DNA of 64,000 bases from Fidelibacterota bacterium (GTDB lineage Bacteria > Pseudomonadota > Alphaproteobacteria > Rhodospirillales > Rhodospirillaceae): contig CANJPG010000001.1 of assembly GCA_947476065.1 (NCBI GenBank), forward strand, positions 1 to 64,000. The letters run 5' to 3'. Within the stretch, counting starts at the first letter, position 1. Every line of letters starts with the position of its first letter. Under the pieces are notes generated by a model that was not told the DNA's origin, did no database searches, and saw only the letters and a list, made by a program, of their open reading frames with translations. This document shows, one piece after another, positions 46,808 through 59,953 of this stretch. A program made the translations under genes and the position numbers.

Positions 46808-46850
46808 ATACCTCGTATTTAGAGGTATTATGCCTCTAACTTCTAGGTAT
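46808..46850. promoter_or_regulatory. Tandem PadR-type operator dyads
   Basis: Dyad 1 is ATACCTC-N7-GAGGTAT (46808-46828, perfect). Dyad 2 is ATGCCT-N9-AGGTAT (46830-46850, one mismatch). Their centres are 22 bp apart, two helical turns, so two dimers would sit on one face. They lie immediately upstream of the first gene of the PadR-containing operon. Confidence 0.75.
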
Positions 46851-46876
46851 GGGAAGCCGGAATCTGCGGGCAGGCG

Positions 46877-47455
46877 CTAGGCGCCGGCGGCCTCGGGTTT
46901 GTGGGCGGCCAGCATCTTGGTCCAGCGCTTCTGCATCTCCTTGGGCGAGACCACTTCGACCTGGCTAGTGATGAACCAGGAATAGTCGAAGGGGTCCATG
47001 ATGACGCCGCTGCTCCATCCGTAGAACTCGTTCTGCAAGGGGCGGATGACCGTGCAGCCGGCCGCGATGGCGCGCTCCATCATGGCATCGGGGTTCTTCA
47101 CGGTCAGGCTTAGGCGGATCGGCGAGCCGCCGCGCGTCTTGGCGCTGAGAATGGCCATTTGGGGGTATTCGTCCGACACCATGATGATGGAATCACCGAT
47201 GCGCATCTCGGCGTGGCCGACCTTGCCGCTGGGCTCGGACAGGCGGTAAAGCTCCTTGGCGCCGAAGGCCTTTTCATAGAACTGCATGGCGAAGGCCGCA
47301 TCCTGGAAACACAGGCTGGCGGTGATGGTGTGGAAGCCCTTAGGGATCGGCGGGGCTTTGCGGGACTTGGGGCGGGATTTGGCCGCTGGTTTTACTTTCT
47401 TCGCAGCCTTATTGACGGATTTCTTGGCAGGCTTCTTCGGTTTGCGCGCGGCCAT
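46877..47455 (-). CDS. VOC/PhnB-like protein with a lysine-rich N-terminal tail
   Basis: A 192-residue protein. Residues ~1-38 are a histone-H1-like tail of Lys/Ala/Pro repeats (PKKPAKKSVNKAAKKVKPAA). Residues ~40-170 are a VOC fold of the PhnB/glyoxalase-like class (SLCFQDAAFAMQFYEKAFGA, MRIGDSIIMVSDE, DAMMERAIAAGCTVIRPL, YGWSSGVIMDPFDYSWFI). The reaction is unknown; the tail is an unusual addition and could bind nucleic acid. Confidence 0.8.
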   Translation of the reverse strand: MAARKPKKPAKKSVNKAAKKVKPAAKSRPKSRKAPPIPKGFHTITASLCFQDAAFAMQFYEKAFGAKELYRLSEPSGKVGHAEMRIGDSIIMVSDEYPQMAILSAKTRGGSPIRLSLTVKNPDAMMERAIAAGCTVIRPLQNEFYGWSSGVIMDPFDYSWFITSQVEVVSPKEMQKRWTKMLAAHKPEAAGA

Positions 47456-47691
47456 GGATTTCCCTTTTCAGCTTTTGGGCGGAGGCGGAATCTACGCCTG
47501 TAGAGCGTCCCCGTGTATGAAATAAACGAGAGGGATAACGTCCGGCGGCAAGATGAAGCGCTCCGGAGATTGAGAGTGCGGACGTGCGGATACCGGACCT
47601 CGTAAGGCCCGGTCAGCTAAGTCGCAGGCTCCGGCTGCTGTGCATGGGGCGAGGATATACAGAGCGCCGCGAAGACAGGAAAGGGACGGCG

Positions 47692-51455
<3,764 letters not shown>

Positions 51456-51479
51456 GGCAATGTGCGCCGGGTTTGAACT

Positions 51480-52454
51480 CTATTTGGGGCGGTTGATCAC
51501 GCTGTCCGGCTTGGCTTCCAGGCTTTCCGGACCCAAAGGCTGCGGCGGCTGTGCCAGGCGCTCGGTCTCCGACGCCGAATTCACGCCGGGCGTTGCCGAG
51601 CGGGGGCTGCCGTCGGGCGCCACCAAACGTATGGTGCTGCGCGGCTTCGCCTCGGCGACGCGGCGCCCAGTGGCGCGGGCCAGGGCATAAGAGTCACGGT
51701 ACCAGTCGCTCGACGGATAGTTATATCCCAGCACGGCTTCCGCCTTGGTGGCCTCTTCATAGAGACCAAGGGCGGTATAGGCCTCAGCTAGGCGGTGCAG
51801 CGCTTCCGGCACATGGCTGGTGGTGCTGTAGGTATCGACCACGACCTTGAAGCGATTGATGGCGGCCAGGAAGTGGCGCGCATTGAGATAGAAGCGCCCG
51901 ATATCCATTTCCTTCGCGGCCAGATGGTCCCGCGTCAGATCGATTTTCAGGCGCGCATCGCGGCCGTAGGGCGTGGTCGCAAAGCGCGTCACCACGTCCT
52001 GCAATGAATCTAGGGCCTTCCTGGTCTGTTCCTGATCGCGGCGCACGTCGGCGATCTGTTCGTAGAAGCACACGCCCTTGAGATAGTAGGCATAGGCGAT
52101 GTCGCGGTTACCCGGGTGTACGGCGATGAAGCGGTCGAGGCGCGTGACGGCTTCGTCGTATTGGTTGGCGTGATAGAAGGCATAAGCCGACATCAGCTTG
52201 GCGGTCGTGGCCCAGACCGAATAGGGATGCTGGCGCTCGACTTCGTCGAAGTATTTCGCCGCTTCGGTATAGCGCTCCTGATCCAGGTAGCGCACAGCCT
52301 GGCTGTAGATCTCGTAGATCGACTGCTCTTTGTACTCAAGTTCCTTGTCCCGCGAGCAGCCCGCGAGGGCCGTCATGGCGCAGACGGCCAAAACGGTCAA
52401 TGTGACGTTGACGGTGCGGCGGAAGTTGGCAGTCGGAAACAGGCTAAAACCCAT
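51480..52454 (-). CDS. bamD: BamD outer-membrane assembly lipoprotein
   Basis: A 324-residue lipoprotein; lipobox LAGC with C33. It has five TPR-like repeats (YSQAVRYLDQERYTEAAKYF, YDEAVTRLDRFIAVHP, SLQDVVTRFATTPYGRDAR, NRFKVVVDTYSTTSHVPEAL). The C-terminal ~70 residues are Pro/Ser-rich and disordered, longer than in E. coli (245 residues in total). It is the essential helper of BamA in beta-barrel insertion. Confidence 0.93.
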   Translation of the reverse strand: MGFSLFPTANFRRTVNVTLTVLAVCAMTALAGCSRDKELEYKEQSIYEIYSQAVRYLDQERYTEAAKYFDEVERQHPYSVWATTAKLMSAYAFYHANQYDEAVTRLDRFIAVHPGNRDIAYAYYLKGVCFYEQIADVRRDQEQTRKALDSLQDVVTRFATTPYGRDARLKIDLTRDHLAAKEMDIGRFYLNARHFLAAINRFKVVVDTYSTTSHVPEALHRLAEAYTALGLYEEATKAEAVLGYNYPSSDWYRDSYALARATGRRVAEAKPRSTIRLVAPDGSPRSATPGVNSASETERLAQPPQPLGPESLEAKPDSVINRPK

Positions 52455-52627
52455 GATCTACTTCAGTATAGAGGTGGAAACGGCCCCGGCACGTGCGGGG
52501 CCTGAGCGGCGCGCAGTATATCACCGGCGCGCGCGGTGTCACGCCGCGCGGCAAGGCGAAAAATAAGGCAATTTCAGCCGGTTAAGGTCTGAACTGAAAC
52601 TGGCCTAGGCGGGGAGTCGGTGGGGGG

Positions 52628-53629
52628 TTACGCGAACGCTACGCGGCTGGTGCGTTCGACCCACGGCGCCACCGCCGGAATTTCCTGCCAGACGTCCACC
52701 ATCTCCCAGCAGCTGCGGTCGGCGTAGACCTGGCGCATCAGGCGCGCCGTGTCGGCGTGGCTCGAGCAGCGGCCGGTGAAGTGGGCGATGATGGGATGAC
52801 CGGCGAGATAGAGATCGCCGATGGCATCAAGGGCCTTGTGGCGGACGAATTCGTTGTCGTGGCGCAGTCCTTCGTCGTTCAGCACGCGGTCGCCGTCGAC
52901 CACAATCGCGTTGGTGAGGCTGCCGCCGCGGGCGAGGCCTGCTTCGCGCAGCGCTGTTACATCCGACAGAAGTCCGAAAGTGCGCGCGCGCGACAGCTCA
53001 TCGCGGAAGGTGTCGGGATCGACCGTGAACGAGCAGGTCTGACGGCCGATGGCCGACGCATGGAAGTCGATTTGGAAATCGACGCGCAGGCCGTCATGCC
53101 AGGGCGCCAGGGCAACCATCTTATTGCCGTTGGCATAGGAGTGGGGCTTCAGGATACGCAGGGCGCGGCGCGGAGCGCTCTGCTCTACGACGCCGGCACA
53201 TTCGATCAGGAAAATAAAGGGCTCGGCACTGCCGTCCATGGCGGGCACTTCCGGGCCATTGAGCTCAACAACCACGTTGTCGATTTCCATTCCGTAGAAG
53301 GCCGACATCAAATGTTCGACCGTCGCGACGCTGATGCCGTTGTTGTCGGCCAGCACTGTGCACATGCGAGAGTCGGCGACGTGGTCCCAGCTGGCTTTGA
53401 TGGTGGCGCCGCCACCGATCAGGTCGACGCGCTTAAAAACAATCCCGCTGTTCGCGGGTGCGGGATGCAACTTCATGGCGACGCGCACGCCGCTGTGCAA
53501 GCCGACGCCGGTGCATCCGATAGAAGTCTTTAAAGTTTTCTGGAAGACGGGGCGGCGGGATTCAACAGGCGTGGAATTACCTAAAGGCGCTCCAAAGGCG
53601 CCTGGGGGGGTGCTCGCGTCAAAAGTCAT
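52628..53629 (-). CDS. lpxC: UDP-3-O-acyl-N-acetylglucosamine deacetylase
   Basis: A 333-residue zinc deacetylase. An N-terminal ~28-residue Pro-rich extension precedes the family start QKTLKTSIGCTGVGLHSG. Zinc site: His in VEHLMSAFYGMEIDNVV, and His and Asp in FVRHKALDAIGDL; catalytic His in FTGRCSSHADTARL. It commits UDP-GlcNAc derivatives to lipid A synthesis. Confidence 0.96.
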   Translation of the reverse strand: MTFDASTPPGAFGAPLGNSTPVESRRPVFQKTLKTSIGCTGVGLHSGVRVAMKLHPAPANSGIVFKRVDLIGGGATIKASWDHVADSRMCTVLADNNGISVATVEHLMSAFYGMEIDNVVVELNGPEVPAMDGSAEPFIFLIECAGVVEQSAPRRALRILKPHSYANGNKMVALAPWHDGLRVDFQIDFHASAIGRQTCSFTVDPDTFRDELSRARTFGLLSDVTALREAGLARGGSLTNAIVVDGDRVLNDEGLRHDNEFVRHKALDAIGDLYLAGHPIIAHFTGRCSSHADTARLMRQVYADRSCWEMVDVWQEIPAVAPWVERTSRVAFA

Positions 53630-54099
53630 TTATCACCGATCTTTCTGCTGGCTTTGCCGCCGGGCATTACCCATCGCCCGAGACATTGCCTGGTTCGGTA
53701 GCAACCCCCGATCTCCGTATTCAATGCCCATCATTGCAAATTGTTCTCCTTTGACAAGGAAAAAAAACCCTCAAACACAAGATTTTGCCGCCATCTGAAG
53801 GCGTTAGCTGTTCGCGCCACGGGGGCTCTCTACTCAAAGACGCATCAGAAATGCCCGATTTGGCAGGCCTTTTTTTCGCACTGCACCAGCCGCGAAGGTT
53901 GCATTTCCGCCATTTTGGCGCCTGTTTGACCGGGTGCCGGGAGCCCCCCCCTACCCGGCCTGGCACAGCTTTAATACGAAGAATGGGGCAGATGCGAGGC
54001 GGGCCCGACTAAACGACCGCCTACCATATGTAGAGGTGTAATGATGCACTCTTTCCAGCCTAAACGGGTGGGGAGGATCGGGACTCGGGGAAAAGACCC
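53630..54099. other. 470-bp intergenic region between lpxC and the enoyl-CoA hydratase gene
   Basis: I see no gene: short frames lack ribosome-binding sites and family resemblance. It must contain the lpxC promoter; a run of A residues (about 53758-53768) and a G/C-rich dyad near 53930-53965 are present but not interpretable. Confidence 0.6.
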
Positions 54100-54876
54100 T
54101 CAGCGGTGCTTGAACGCCGCTTTGCGCTTCTCAATGAACGCGGTCATGCCTTCCTTGCGGTCCTCGATGGCAAAGGTCGAGTGGAAGGTGTGCCGCTCGA
54201 ATCTAATCCCTTCCGCCAGTGTGGTCTCGAAGGCACGGTTAACCGCTTCCTTAGCCAGCATGACGATGGGCAGGGACAGATCGGCGATCTTCTGGGCCGT
54301 CTTAATCGCCTCTTCCACCAGGTCTGCCGCCGGCACGATCCGGCTGACCAGCCCGGCGCGTTCGGATTCGGCGGCGTCTATCTGGCGGCCGGTAAGGACC
54401 ATTTCCATAGCCTTGGACTTGCCGACGTAGCGCGTCAGCCGCTGGGTGCCGCCGGCGCCGGGAATGGTGCCCAGGTTAATCTCCGGCTGGCCAAACTTGG
54501 CGGTATCGGCGGCGAGGATGAAATCGCACATCATGGCCAGCTCGCAGCCGCCGCCTAGGGCAAAGCCCGCAACCGCTGCGATGACCGGCTTACGGAACGT
54601 GGTGACACGTTCCCAGCCGTCCGTGATGAAATTCTTGAGGTAGGCGTCCATGTAGTCGAAGCCGACCATTTCCTTGATGTCGGCGCCGGCGGCGAAAGCC
54701 TTCTCGCTGCCGGTCAGCACGACGCAGCGGATATTGGCGTCGCCTTCAAAAACGTCCAGTGCAGCACCGAGGTCTTTCACCAGGCCCGCCGACAGCGCAT
54801 TGAGCGCCTTGGGGCGGTTGAGGGTGATGAGGCCGACGTTGCCGCGTGTTTCGACGAGGATGTTTTCATAGGTCAT
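54100..54876 (-). CDS. Enoyl-CoA hydratase
   Basis: A 258-residue crotonase. Start at 54876 ([20 protein letters not shown]). Oxyanion-hole residues lie in [10 protein letters not shown] and [14 protein letters not shown]; both catalytic Glu are kept, in [20 protein letters not shown] and [12 protein letters not shown] (rat Glu144 and Glu164). It hydrates short-chain trans-2-enoyl-CoA to (S)-3-hydroxyacyl-CoA. It is isolated from other beta-oxidation genes between ftsZ and lpxC. Its product class is the same as the product of the mutase at the other end of the window, but there is no sign of co-regulation. Confidence 0.92.
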   Translation of the reverse strand: MTYENILVETRGNVGLITLNRPKALNALSAGLVKDLGAALDVFEGDANIRCVVLTGSEKAFAAGADIKEMVGFDYMDAYLKNFITDGWERVTTFRKPVIAAVAGFALGGGCELAMMCDFILAADTAKFGQPEINLGTIPGAGGTQRLTRYVGKSKAMEMVLTGRQIDAAESERAGLVSRIVPAADLVEEAIKTAQKIADLSLPIVMLAKEAVNRAFETTLAEGIRFERHTFHSTFAIEDRKEGMTAFIEKRKAAFKHR

Positions 54877-54936
54877 AAGGCACCGGAAAATGCTGTGGGT
54901 TGGTTGCCGGCAGACTAGCAACCTCCCGCGGAAAAG

Positions 54937-54963
54937 CAAAAGGCCCGCCGTGAGGCGGGCCTT
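54937..54963 (-). terminator. Terminator downstream of ftsZ
   Basis: Stem AAGGCCCGCC (54940-54949) and GGCGGGCCTT (54954-54963) with a four-base loop, followed on the minus strand by TTTTGCTTTT. It ends transcription of the division cluster before the enoyl-CoA hydratase gene. Confidence 0.85.
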
Positions 54964-54986
54964 CGACTTGGGAATGTCAGGAACGG

Positions 54987-56792
54987 CTAGTTGGCTTGGC
55001 GGCGCAGGAAGGCCGGGATTTCCAACTCGTCGTCGCTGTGCGACGTCACCGGGCGGTCTTGCGGTGTCACGGTGATGCCCGGACGTTCGACTTTTGCCTG
55101 GGGTTGCGGCGCGGGCGGAACGCTTTGCTCAACCTTCGGCTTTGCGGTCAGGCTGCGGTAGCGGTCGAACAGACGGATGCGGCCTGGATCGACTTTCGGA
55201 CCGGCAGCTGCCGCCGGAGCGGCGAGGCTGAGTTCCGGAGCCGGCGCGGCTTTGGGTTCCGCCGGCGATTCGAAGCGTGGTTCCGGACGCTGTTCCATCA
55301 CGCGGGGCTCTACCGGAGCGCGCGGGATGAAGGTGTCGCGGATTCCGAACGGCGAGATCGACACCGGCGTACGGGCCGGTGCGGCCATCGGCGCGCGGGC
55401 AACGGCATCCGCAACCGCCTGAGCTTGGGCGGCCATGGGGGCTGCCGTCGGAGCTGCCATCGGAGCTGCGGCGAAGACCGGCGCAGGGGCCGGTGCCTGG
55501 GCGACCGGAGCAGGTGCCTCGATTTCAGGCGCCGGCCCTTGCTGGATTTCGGCCTTCACGGCAGCGGCCATCTCGAGCAAGGCCTTTTCTTCGGCTTCAA
55601 GGTCCATGGTGCCGGTAGCCGGCGCCAGGGTGGGACCGCCGAAACCGAAACCGCCGAAGGACGGCTGTACCGGCGCCGGCGCGGGAGCCGCCGGAGCAGC
55701 GGCCATGACCGGACGGGCAGGTGCAGCGGCCGACGTGCGGATTTCCGGCACGACTCGGCGAGTAGCGACCGCGCGAGTATCGGTGCGAGTCGCCATCGGA
55801 CGCGGCTGAGCGCCGGCTTCGGATTCGATGCCGGTGGCTACCACCGACACGCGGATCTTGCCTTCCATGCTTTCGTCGAAGCACGAGCCGAAGATGATGT
55901 GGGCATCGCTTTCGACTTCGTCACGGATGCGGTTGGCGGCTTCGTCAACTTCGAACAGCGTGATGTCGTTGCCGCCGGTGATGTTGATCAACACGCCCTT
56001 GGCGCCGCGCATGGAGGTTTCTTCCAGGAGCGGATTGGCAATGGCGGCTTCGGCAGCGTCGAGAGCGCGGCGTTCACCGGAGGCTTCGCCCGTGCCCATC
56101 ATCGCGCGGCCCATTTCCTTCATGACTGTCCGAACATCCGCGAAGTCGAGGTTGATCATGCCGGGCATCATCATCAGGTCGGTGACGCTGCGCACGCCGC
56201 CATGAAGCACATCGTCGGCCATCTTGAAGGCGTCGGCGAAGGTGGTCTTCTCATTGGCAACCCGGAACAGGTTCTGGTTCGGGATCACGATGAGAGTGTC
56301 AACGTATTGCGCCAGTTCTTCGATGCCGGCTTCAGCCAGCCGCATGCGATGCGCGCCTTCAAACTGGAAGGGCTTGGTCACCACACCCACGGTGAGTACG
56401 CCGAGGTCACGAGCGACCTTGGCGATGACGGGAGCGGCACCCGTGCCCGTACCGCCGCCCATGCCGGCGGTGATGAAGGCCATATGTGCGCCGTCGAGTT
56501 CGCGGGCGATGATCTCTAAAGCTTCTTCGGCGGAGTCGCGGCCGATGTCAGGGCGGGCGCCGGCACCGAGACCCTGGGTGGTGTCGCGGCCGAGCTGGAT
56601 ACGGCGGTCGGTGCGCGAGGAGGCGAGGGCTTGTGCGTCGGTGTTGGCGACGACGAAGTCGACGCCTTCCATGGCGCTTTGGATCATGTTGTTGACGGCA
56701 TTGCCACCGGCACCGCCGACGCCGATCACAGTGATGCGCGGCTTCAGCTGCGCTTCGATGGTCGTCTTAGGAATGCTGATATTGATGGTCAT
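54987..56792 (-). CDS. ftsZ: Cell division protein FtsZ
   Basis: A 601-residue tubulin homologue. N-terminal GTPase: [14 protein letters not shown], the tubulin signature [14 protein letters not shown], and T7 loop NLDFADVR; the globular part ends near 320. An Ala/Pro-rich intrinsically disordered linker (~330-585) is much longer than the ~50 residues in E. coli but typical of Alphaproteobacteria such as Caulobacter. The C-terminal peptide [15 protein letters not shown] binds FtsA and other partners. Confidence 0.97.
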   Translation of the reverse strand: MTINISIPKTTIEAQLKPRITVIGVGGAGGNAVNNMIQSAMEGVDFVVANTDAQALASSRTDRRIQLGRDTTQGLGAGARPDIGRDSAEEALEIIARELDGAHMAFITAGMGGGTGTGAAPVIAKVARDLGVLTVGVVTKPFQFEGAHRMRLAEAGIEELAQYVDTLIVIPNQNLFRVANEKTTFADAFKMADDVLHGGVRSVTDLMMMPGMINLDFADVRTVMKEMGRAMMGTGEASGERRALDAAEAAIANPLLEETSMRGAKGVLINITGGNDITLFEVDEAANRIRDEVESDAHIIFGSCFDESMEGKIRVSVVATGIESEAGAQPRPMATRTDTRAVATRRVVPEIRTSAAAPARPVMAAAPAAPAPAPVQPSFGGFGFGGPTLAPATGTMDLEAEEKALLEMAAAVKAEIQQGPAPEIEAPAPVAQAPAPAPVFAAAPMAAPTAAPMAAQAQAVADAVARAPMAAPARTPVSISPFGIRDTFIPRAPVEPRVMEQRPEPRFESPAEPKAAPAPELSLAAPAAAAGPKVDPGRIRLFDRYRSLTAKPKVEQSVPPAPQPQAKVERPGITVTPQDRPVTSHSDDELEIPAFLRRQAN

Positions 56793-56941
56793 GTCTGTGT
56801 TCTCCGGATTTTTCTAAGCTCGTTGCAACGTTTTTTTGTTTGGGTAGCGCTTTGATGTCGTCGTCGGTTGGGCTCTTCGTCGATTAGAGGCGGGCCGGTC
56901 GGCTGCCCTTCGACGTTTGATGTTTCTGGTCGGTTCCCCAT

Positions 56942-58192
56942 TTAGAAGTTCTCCCGCAACCACTGGCCGACGCGGCCGAAGTTGCGCTTGTTCTTGGCGG
57001 CGGCCATGGCAGCGCGATCGGGCCGGGTGACGTGTTCGCGCAGGCCGTAGCGCAACAGGCCAATCCCCGTCGCGAAGGCCGGACCGGACAGCGATTCCGG
57101 TAGGCCGCGGATCATCTTTGGGCGGCCCAGGCGCACTTGTTTGTCGAGCACAAGCTCGGCCAGGTCGCGCACGCCTTCCAGCTGGCTGGCGCCGCCGGTG
57201 AGCACGACACGCCTGCCGGCGCTCTTGCCGAAGCCGGAGTTGTCGAGGTGGCTACGCACGAGTTCAAAAGTTTCTTCGAGGCGGGCCTGGATGATCTGCA
57301 CCAGCATCGACTTGGGCACTTCGTTGGCGCTGTCTTCATCTTCCTCGCCGACCAGCGGCACCTTGAGGAGTTCGCGCGCATCGCCCGGCGACTGCATGAC
57401 GCTGCCGTAGACGGTCTTCAGACGCTCGGCTTTCGCGACCGGCGTGGATAGGCCCTTGGCAATGTCGTTGGTGACGTGATTGCCGCCCACCGGCAGCGTA
57501 TCGACGTAAACCACCTGGCTTTCCAGGAAGACGGCGATGGAGGTGGTGCCTCCGCCCATATCGATGACGGTGACGCCGAGATCTTTTTCGTCGTCGACGA
57601 GACAGGCCAGACCCGAGGCATAAGGCGAGACCACGCGGTCTTCGATGTCGAGGTCGCAGCGGTCGATGACCGAGACCAGGTTGCGCGAGGGGCCGACGGC
57701 GGCGGTGACGAGGTGGATGTTGACGCCCAGCTTGTCGCCGTACATGCCGCGCGGATCGAGGATGCCGTTGCCGCCGTCGATGGAGTAGCCCGTCGGGATG
57801 CAGTGGATCAGTTCGCGGTCGGTGACGTCGTATTGGGCGCTGCCGTGGTCGAGCACGCGGCGCACGTCGGTGTCGCGGATCTGGTGGCCGGCGACGGCCA
57901 GTTCCACATCGACGCGCGTGGACTGCGGCGTGCCGCAGGACATGTTCAGGAATACTTTGTCGATGCGGCTGTTGCTCATCTGCTCGGCGGCATCGACGGC
58001 GGCGCGCACCGAGGCTTCGGCCTCATCGAGGTTGACCACCTGGCCCGAGCGTAAGCCGCGCGAGCGGTGATGGCCGGCGCCGGTCAGGTAAAACTCATCA
58101 CCTTCACCCATTTGCGCGATGAAGCAGGCGACCTTGGTTGTGCCAACATCAAGGGCTGCGATGGTGCTGTTGCGGGGGAGTTGCTTGGACAT
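56942..58192 (-). CDS. ftsA: Cell division protein FtsA
   Basis: A 416-residue actin homologue. The start is the ATG at 58192 with GGAG nine bases upstream. Motifs: ALDVGTTKVACFIAQ (phosphate 1), VIDMGGGTTSIAVF (phosphate 2), VLTGGASQLEGV (adenosine), and the C-terminal amphipathic membrane helix region VGQWLRENF. It tethers FtsZ filaments to the membrane. Confidence 0.96.
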   Translation of the reverse strand: MSKQLPRNSTIAALDVGTTKVACFIAQMGEGDEFYLTGAGHHRSRGLRSGQVVNLDEAEASVRAAVDAAEQMSNSRIDKVFLNMSCGTPQSTRVDVELAVAGHQIRDTDVRRVLDHGSAQYDVTDRELIHCIPTGYSIDGGNGILDPRGMYGDKLGVNIHLVTAAVGPSRNLVSVIDRCDLDIEDRVVSPYASGLACLVDDEKDLGVTVIDMGGGTTSIAVFLESQVVYVDTLPVGGNHVTNDIAKGLSTPVAKAERLKTVYGSVMQSPGDARELLKVPLVGEEDEDSANEVPKSMLVQIIQARLEETFELVRSHLDNSGFGKSAGRRVVLTGGASQLEGVRDLAELVLDKQVRLGRPKMIRGLPESLSGPAFATGIGLLRYGLREHVTRPDRAAMAAAKNKRNFGRVGQWLRENF

Positions 58193-58211
58193 CGGACGAT
58201 GCTCCTGTGCC

Positions 58212-59042
58212 TCAAATGCTCTGTTTCGGGCCGGCCGCGGCCGGTTTTTTCTTGGACGTCGGTGCGGGTTCGGCGGCGGGATCTTTGTGGATGCGCACAA
58301 CGAGACGGTCGGCAATGCGCAGGTCGATGAAGTCGAGGTCGCGCTCGAGGATCTTGTGGTCGCGCTCGAGCATGGCCAGACGCGACCAGGCGGCGGCGAC
58401 GTTGGCTTCCGGAAGGCGGATGGCGATGCCGCCTTCGAAAGCATCGAGATATATGTTCCAGCGGCGCTCGCCGACACGCACGGCGGCGCGCACACGGCCG
58501 GCGAGTTCCGGATCGGCGTTCAGGGCTTCGAACAGCTTGGCGGCGTGTTGCGGCGCGTCGGGGCCGACGATCAGCGGCAGGGCCGGGTCGGCGTTGGGCA
58601 CATCGACGATGGCTTTGCCGTCCTGGTCCACCAGGGTGTAGCGGCCGGTGCGCTGCCACAGAGCATAAGGCGTGCGTTCTTCGATGAGCACATGCACTGC
58701 ATCGGGCAGGCGGCGTTCGACCTTGGCCGAGCGGACCCAGGGCAGGGCTTCGATGGCGGTGCGCGCTTCGGCCACATCGACCGACAGGATGGGCGAGCCG
58801 CGTTCGATATCAAGTGCGGCCAGCAGGTCTTCGCGCGCCGTCATGTTGCGGCCTTCGACCGTCAGCGCATCGAGCTTCATGCCCATGGCCGCGCTGACAT
58901 CGAGCAGGGTGCCGTCGAGGCCGGCTTTCATGTTTTCAATGGTCGTCGGCGGCAGGGTGAATTTCACCGCCACGGCGGCGCCGACGACGAATAAGGCTAC
59001 GGCGGCCGAACTCAGGACCTTAGGTGTCATCAAGCGTCGCAT
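58212..59042 (-). CDS. ftsQ: Cell division protein FtsQ
   Basis: A 276-residue bitopic protein: one transmembrane helix (~11-28), a POTRA domain (LTVEGRNMTAREDLLAALDI, LPWVRSAKVERRLPDAVHVLIEE), and the FtsQ domain. The C-terminal tail is Lys/Pro/Ala-rich. The first ATG (59042) overlaps ddl by 13 bp; an ATG at 59030 overlapping the ddl stop (TGATG) is equally plausible. Confidence 0.92.
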   Translation of the reverse strand: MRRLMTPKVLSSAAVALFVVGAAVAVKFTLPPTTIENMKAGLDGTLLDVSAAMGMKLDALTVEGRNMTAREDLLAALDIERGSPILSVDVAEARTAIEALPWVRSAKVERRLPDAVHVLIEERTPYALWQRTGRYTLVDQDGKAIVDVPNADPALPLIVGPDAPQHAAKLFEALNADPELAGRVRAAVRVGERRWNIYLDAFEGGIAIRLPEANVAAAWSRLAMLERDHKILERDLDFIDLRIADRLVVRIHKDPAAEPAPTSKKKPAAAGPKQSI

Positions 59043-59953
59043 TGGGCGTGCTCCACCATCCAGAGGATGAGATCGTCGAAGGACATGCCGATGTGCTGGG
59101 CCTGTTCGGGCACCAGCGAGGTCGGTGTCAGGCCCGGCTGGGTGTTGACTTCGAGCATGTAGAATTCATTGCCGTCGTAACGCAGGTCGGCGCGCGATAC
59201 GCCGCGGCAGCCGAGAACGCGGTGCGCGGCGAGGGACAGCTCAAGGGCGCGGTCGGTAAGCGCCTTGTCCATTTGCGCGGGCAGGATGTGCTTGGAGCCG
59301 CCGGCGGCGTATTTGGCTTCGTAGTCGTAGAAGTCGCGGCCCGTCGTGATTTCGGTGACGGCCAGAGGGCGGTCACCCATGACGGCGACGGTGACCTCAC
59401 GGCCGGGGATGAAGCGCTCGGCCATGATGAAGTCGTCGGCATCGAGGCCGAGGTCGTCGAGCGGCGGATGGTTATCACCGGCCCGCACGATCTTGACGCC
59501 GACGCTGGAACCTTCGTTCACCGGCTTTAGTACATAGGGCCGTTCCATGACGTCGCCGCGCTCGGCCTCGGCGCGTGTGACGACGCGCTCTTCGGCCACC
59601 GGAATCCCAACCGAGGCGAACATCAACTTGGCCATGGGTTTATCCATGGCGACGGCCGACGCCAGGCGGCCAGAGTTGGTGTAGGGCAGGCGCATCATAT
59701 CGAGCAGGCCCTGGATACAGCCGTCTTCACCGAAGCGGCCATGCAGGGCATTGAACACGACGTCGGGTTTTTGGGAGGTCAGCGTTGAGACCAGCTGCGA
59801 CATGTCGCGGGTGAGGTCGATCAGCGTCACGTCGAGGCCTTTGGCCTTCAGCGCGCGCGCAGCCGCATTACCGGAGACCAACGACACGTCGCGCTCTTTG
59901 GAGAAGCCGCCGCACAGAACAGCGACGCGGTTGAAGGACGTGGGGCGCATCAT
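59030..59953 (-). CDS. ddl: D-alanine--D-alanine ligase
   Basis: A 307-residue ATP-grasp ligase. Motifs: VLCGGFSKERDVSLVSG, NALHGRFGEDGCIQG, LKPVNEGSSVGV, and LEVNTQPGLTPTSLVPEQ. It makes the D-Ala-D-Ala dipeptide for peptidoglycan. ATGA overlap with murB indicates coupling. Confidence 0.95.
   Translation of the reverse strand: MMRPTSFNRVAVLCGGFSKERDVSLVSGNAAARALKAKGLDVTLIDLTRDMSQLVSTLTSQKPDVVFNALHGRFGEDGCIQGLLDMMRLPYTNSGRLASAVAMDKPMAKLMFASVGIPVAEERVVTRAEAERGDVMERPYVLKPVNEGSSVGVKIVRAGDNHPPLDDLGLDADDFIMAERFIPGREVTVAVMGDRPLAVTEITTGRDFYDYEAKYAAGGSKHILPAQMDKALTDRALELSLAAHRVLGCRGVSRADLRYDGNEFYMLEVNTQPGLTPTSLVPEQAQHIGMSFDDLILWMVEHAQCDA

Noticed and set aside
53930-54020. tRNA-like folding near a G/C-rich dyad
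   Set aside because: No T-loop, anticodon stem or CCA-proximal acceptor pairing could be found.
54996-56519. A 507-codon open frame on the plus strand
   Set aside because: Antisense to ftsZ with Arg/Gly-rich low-complexity translation.
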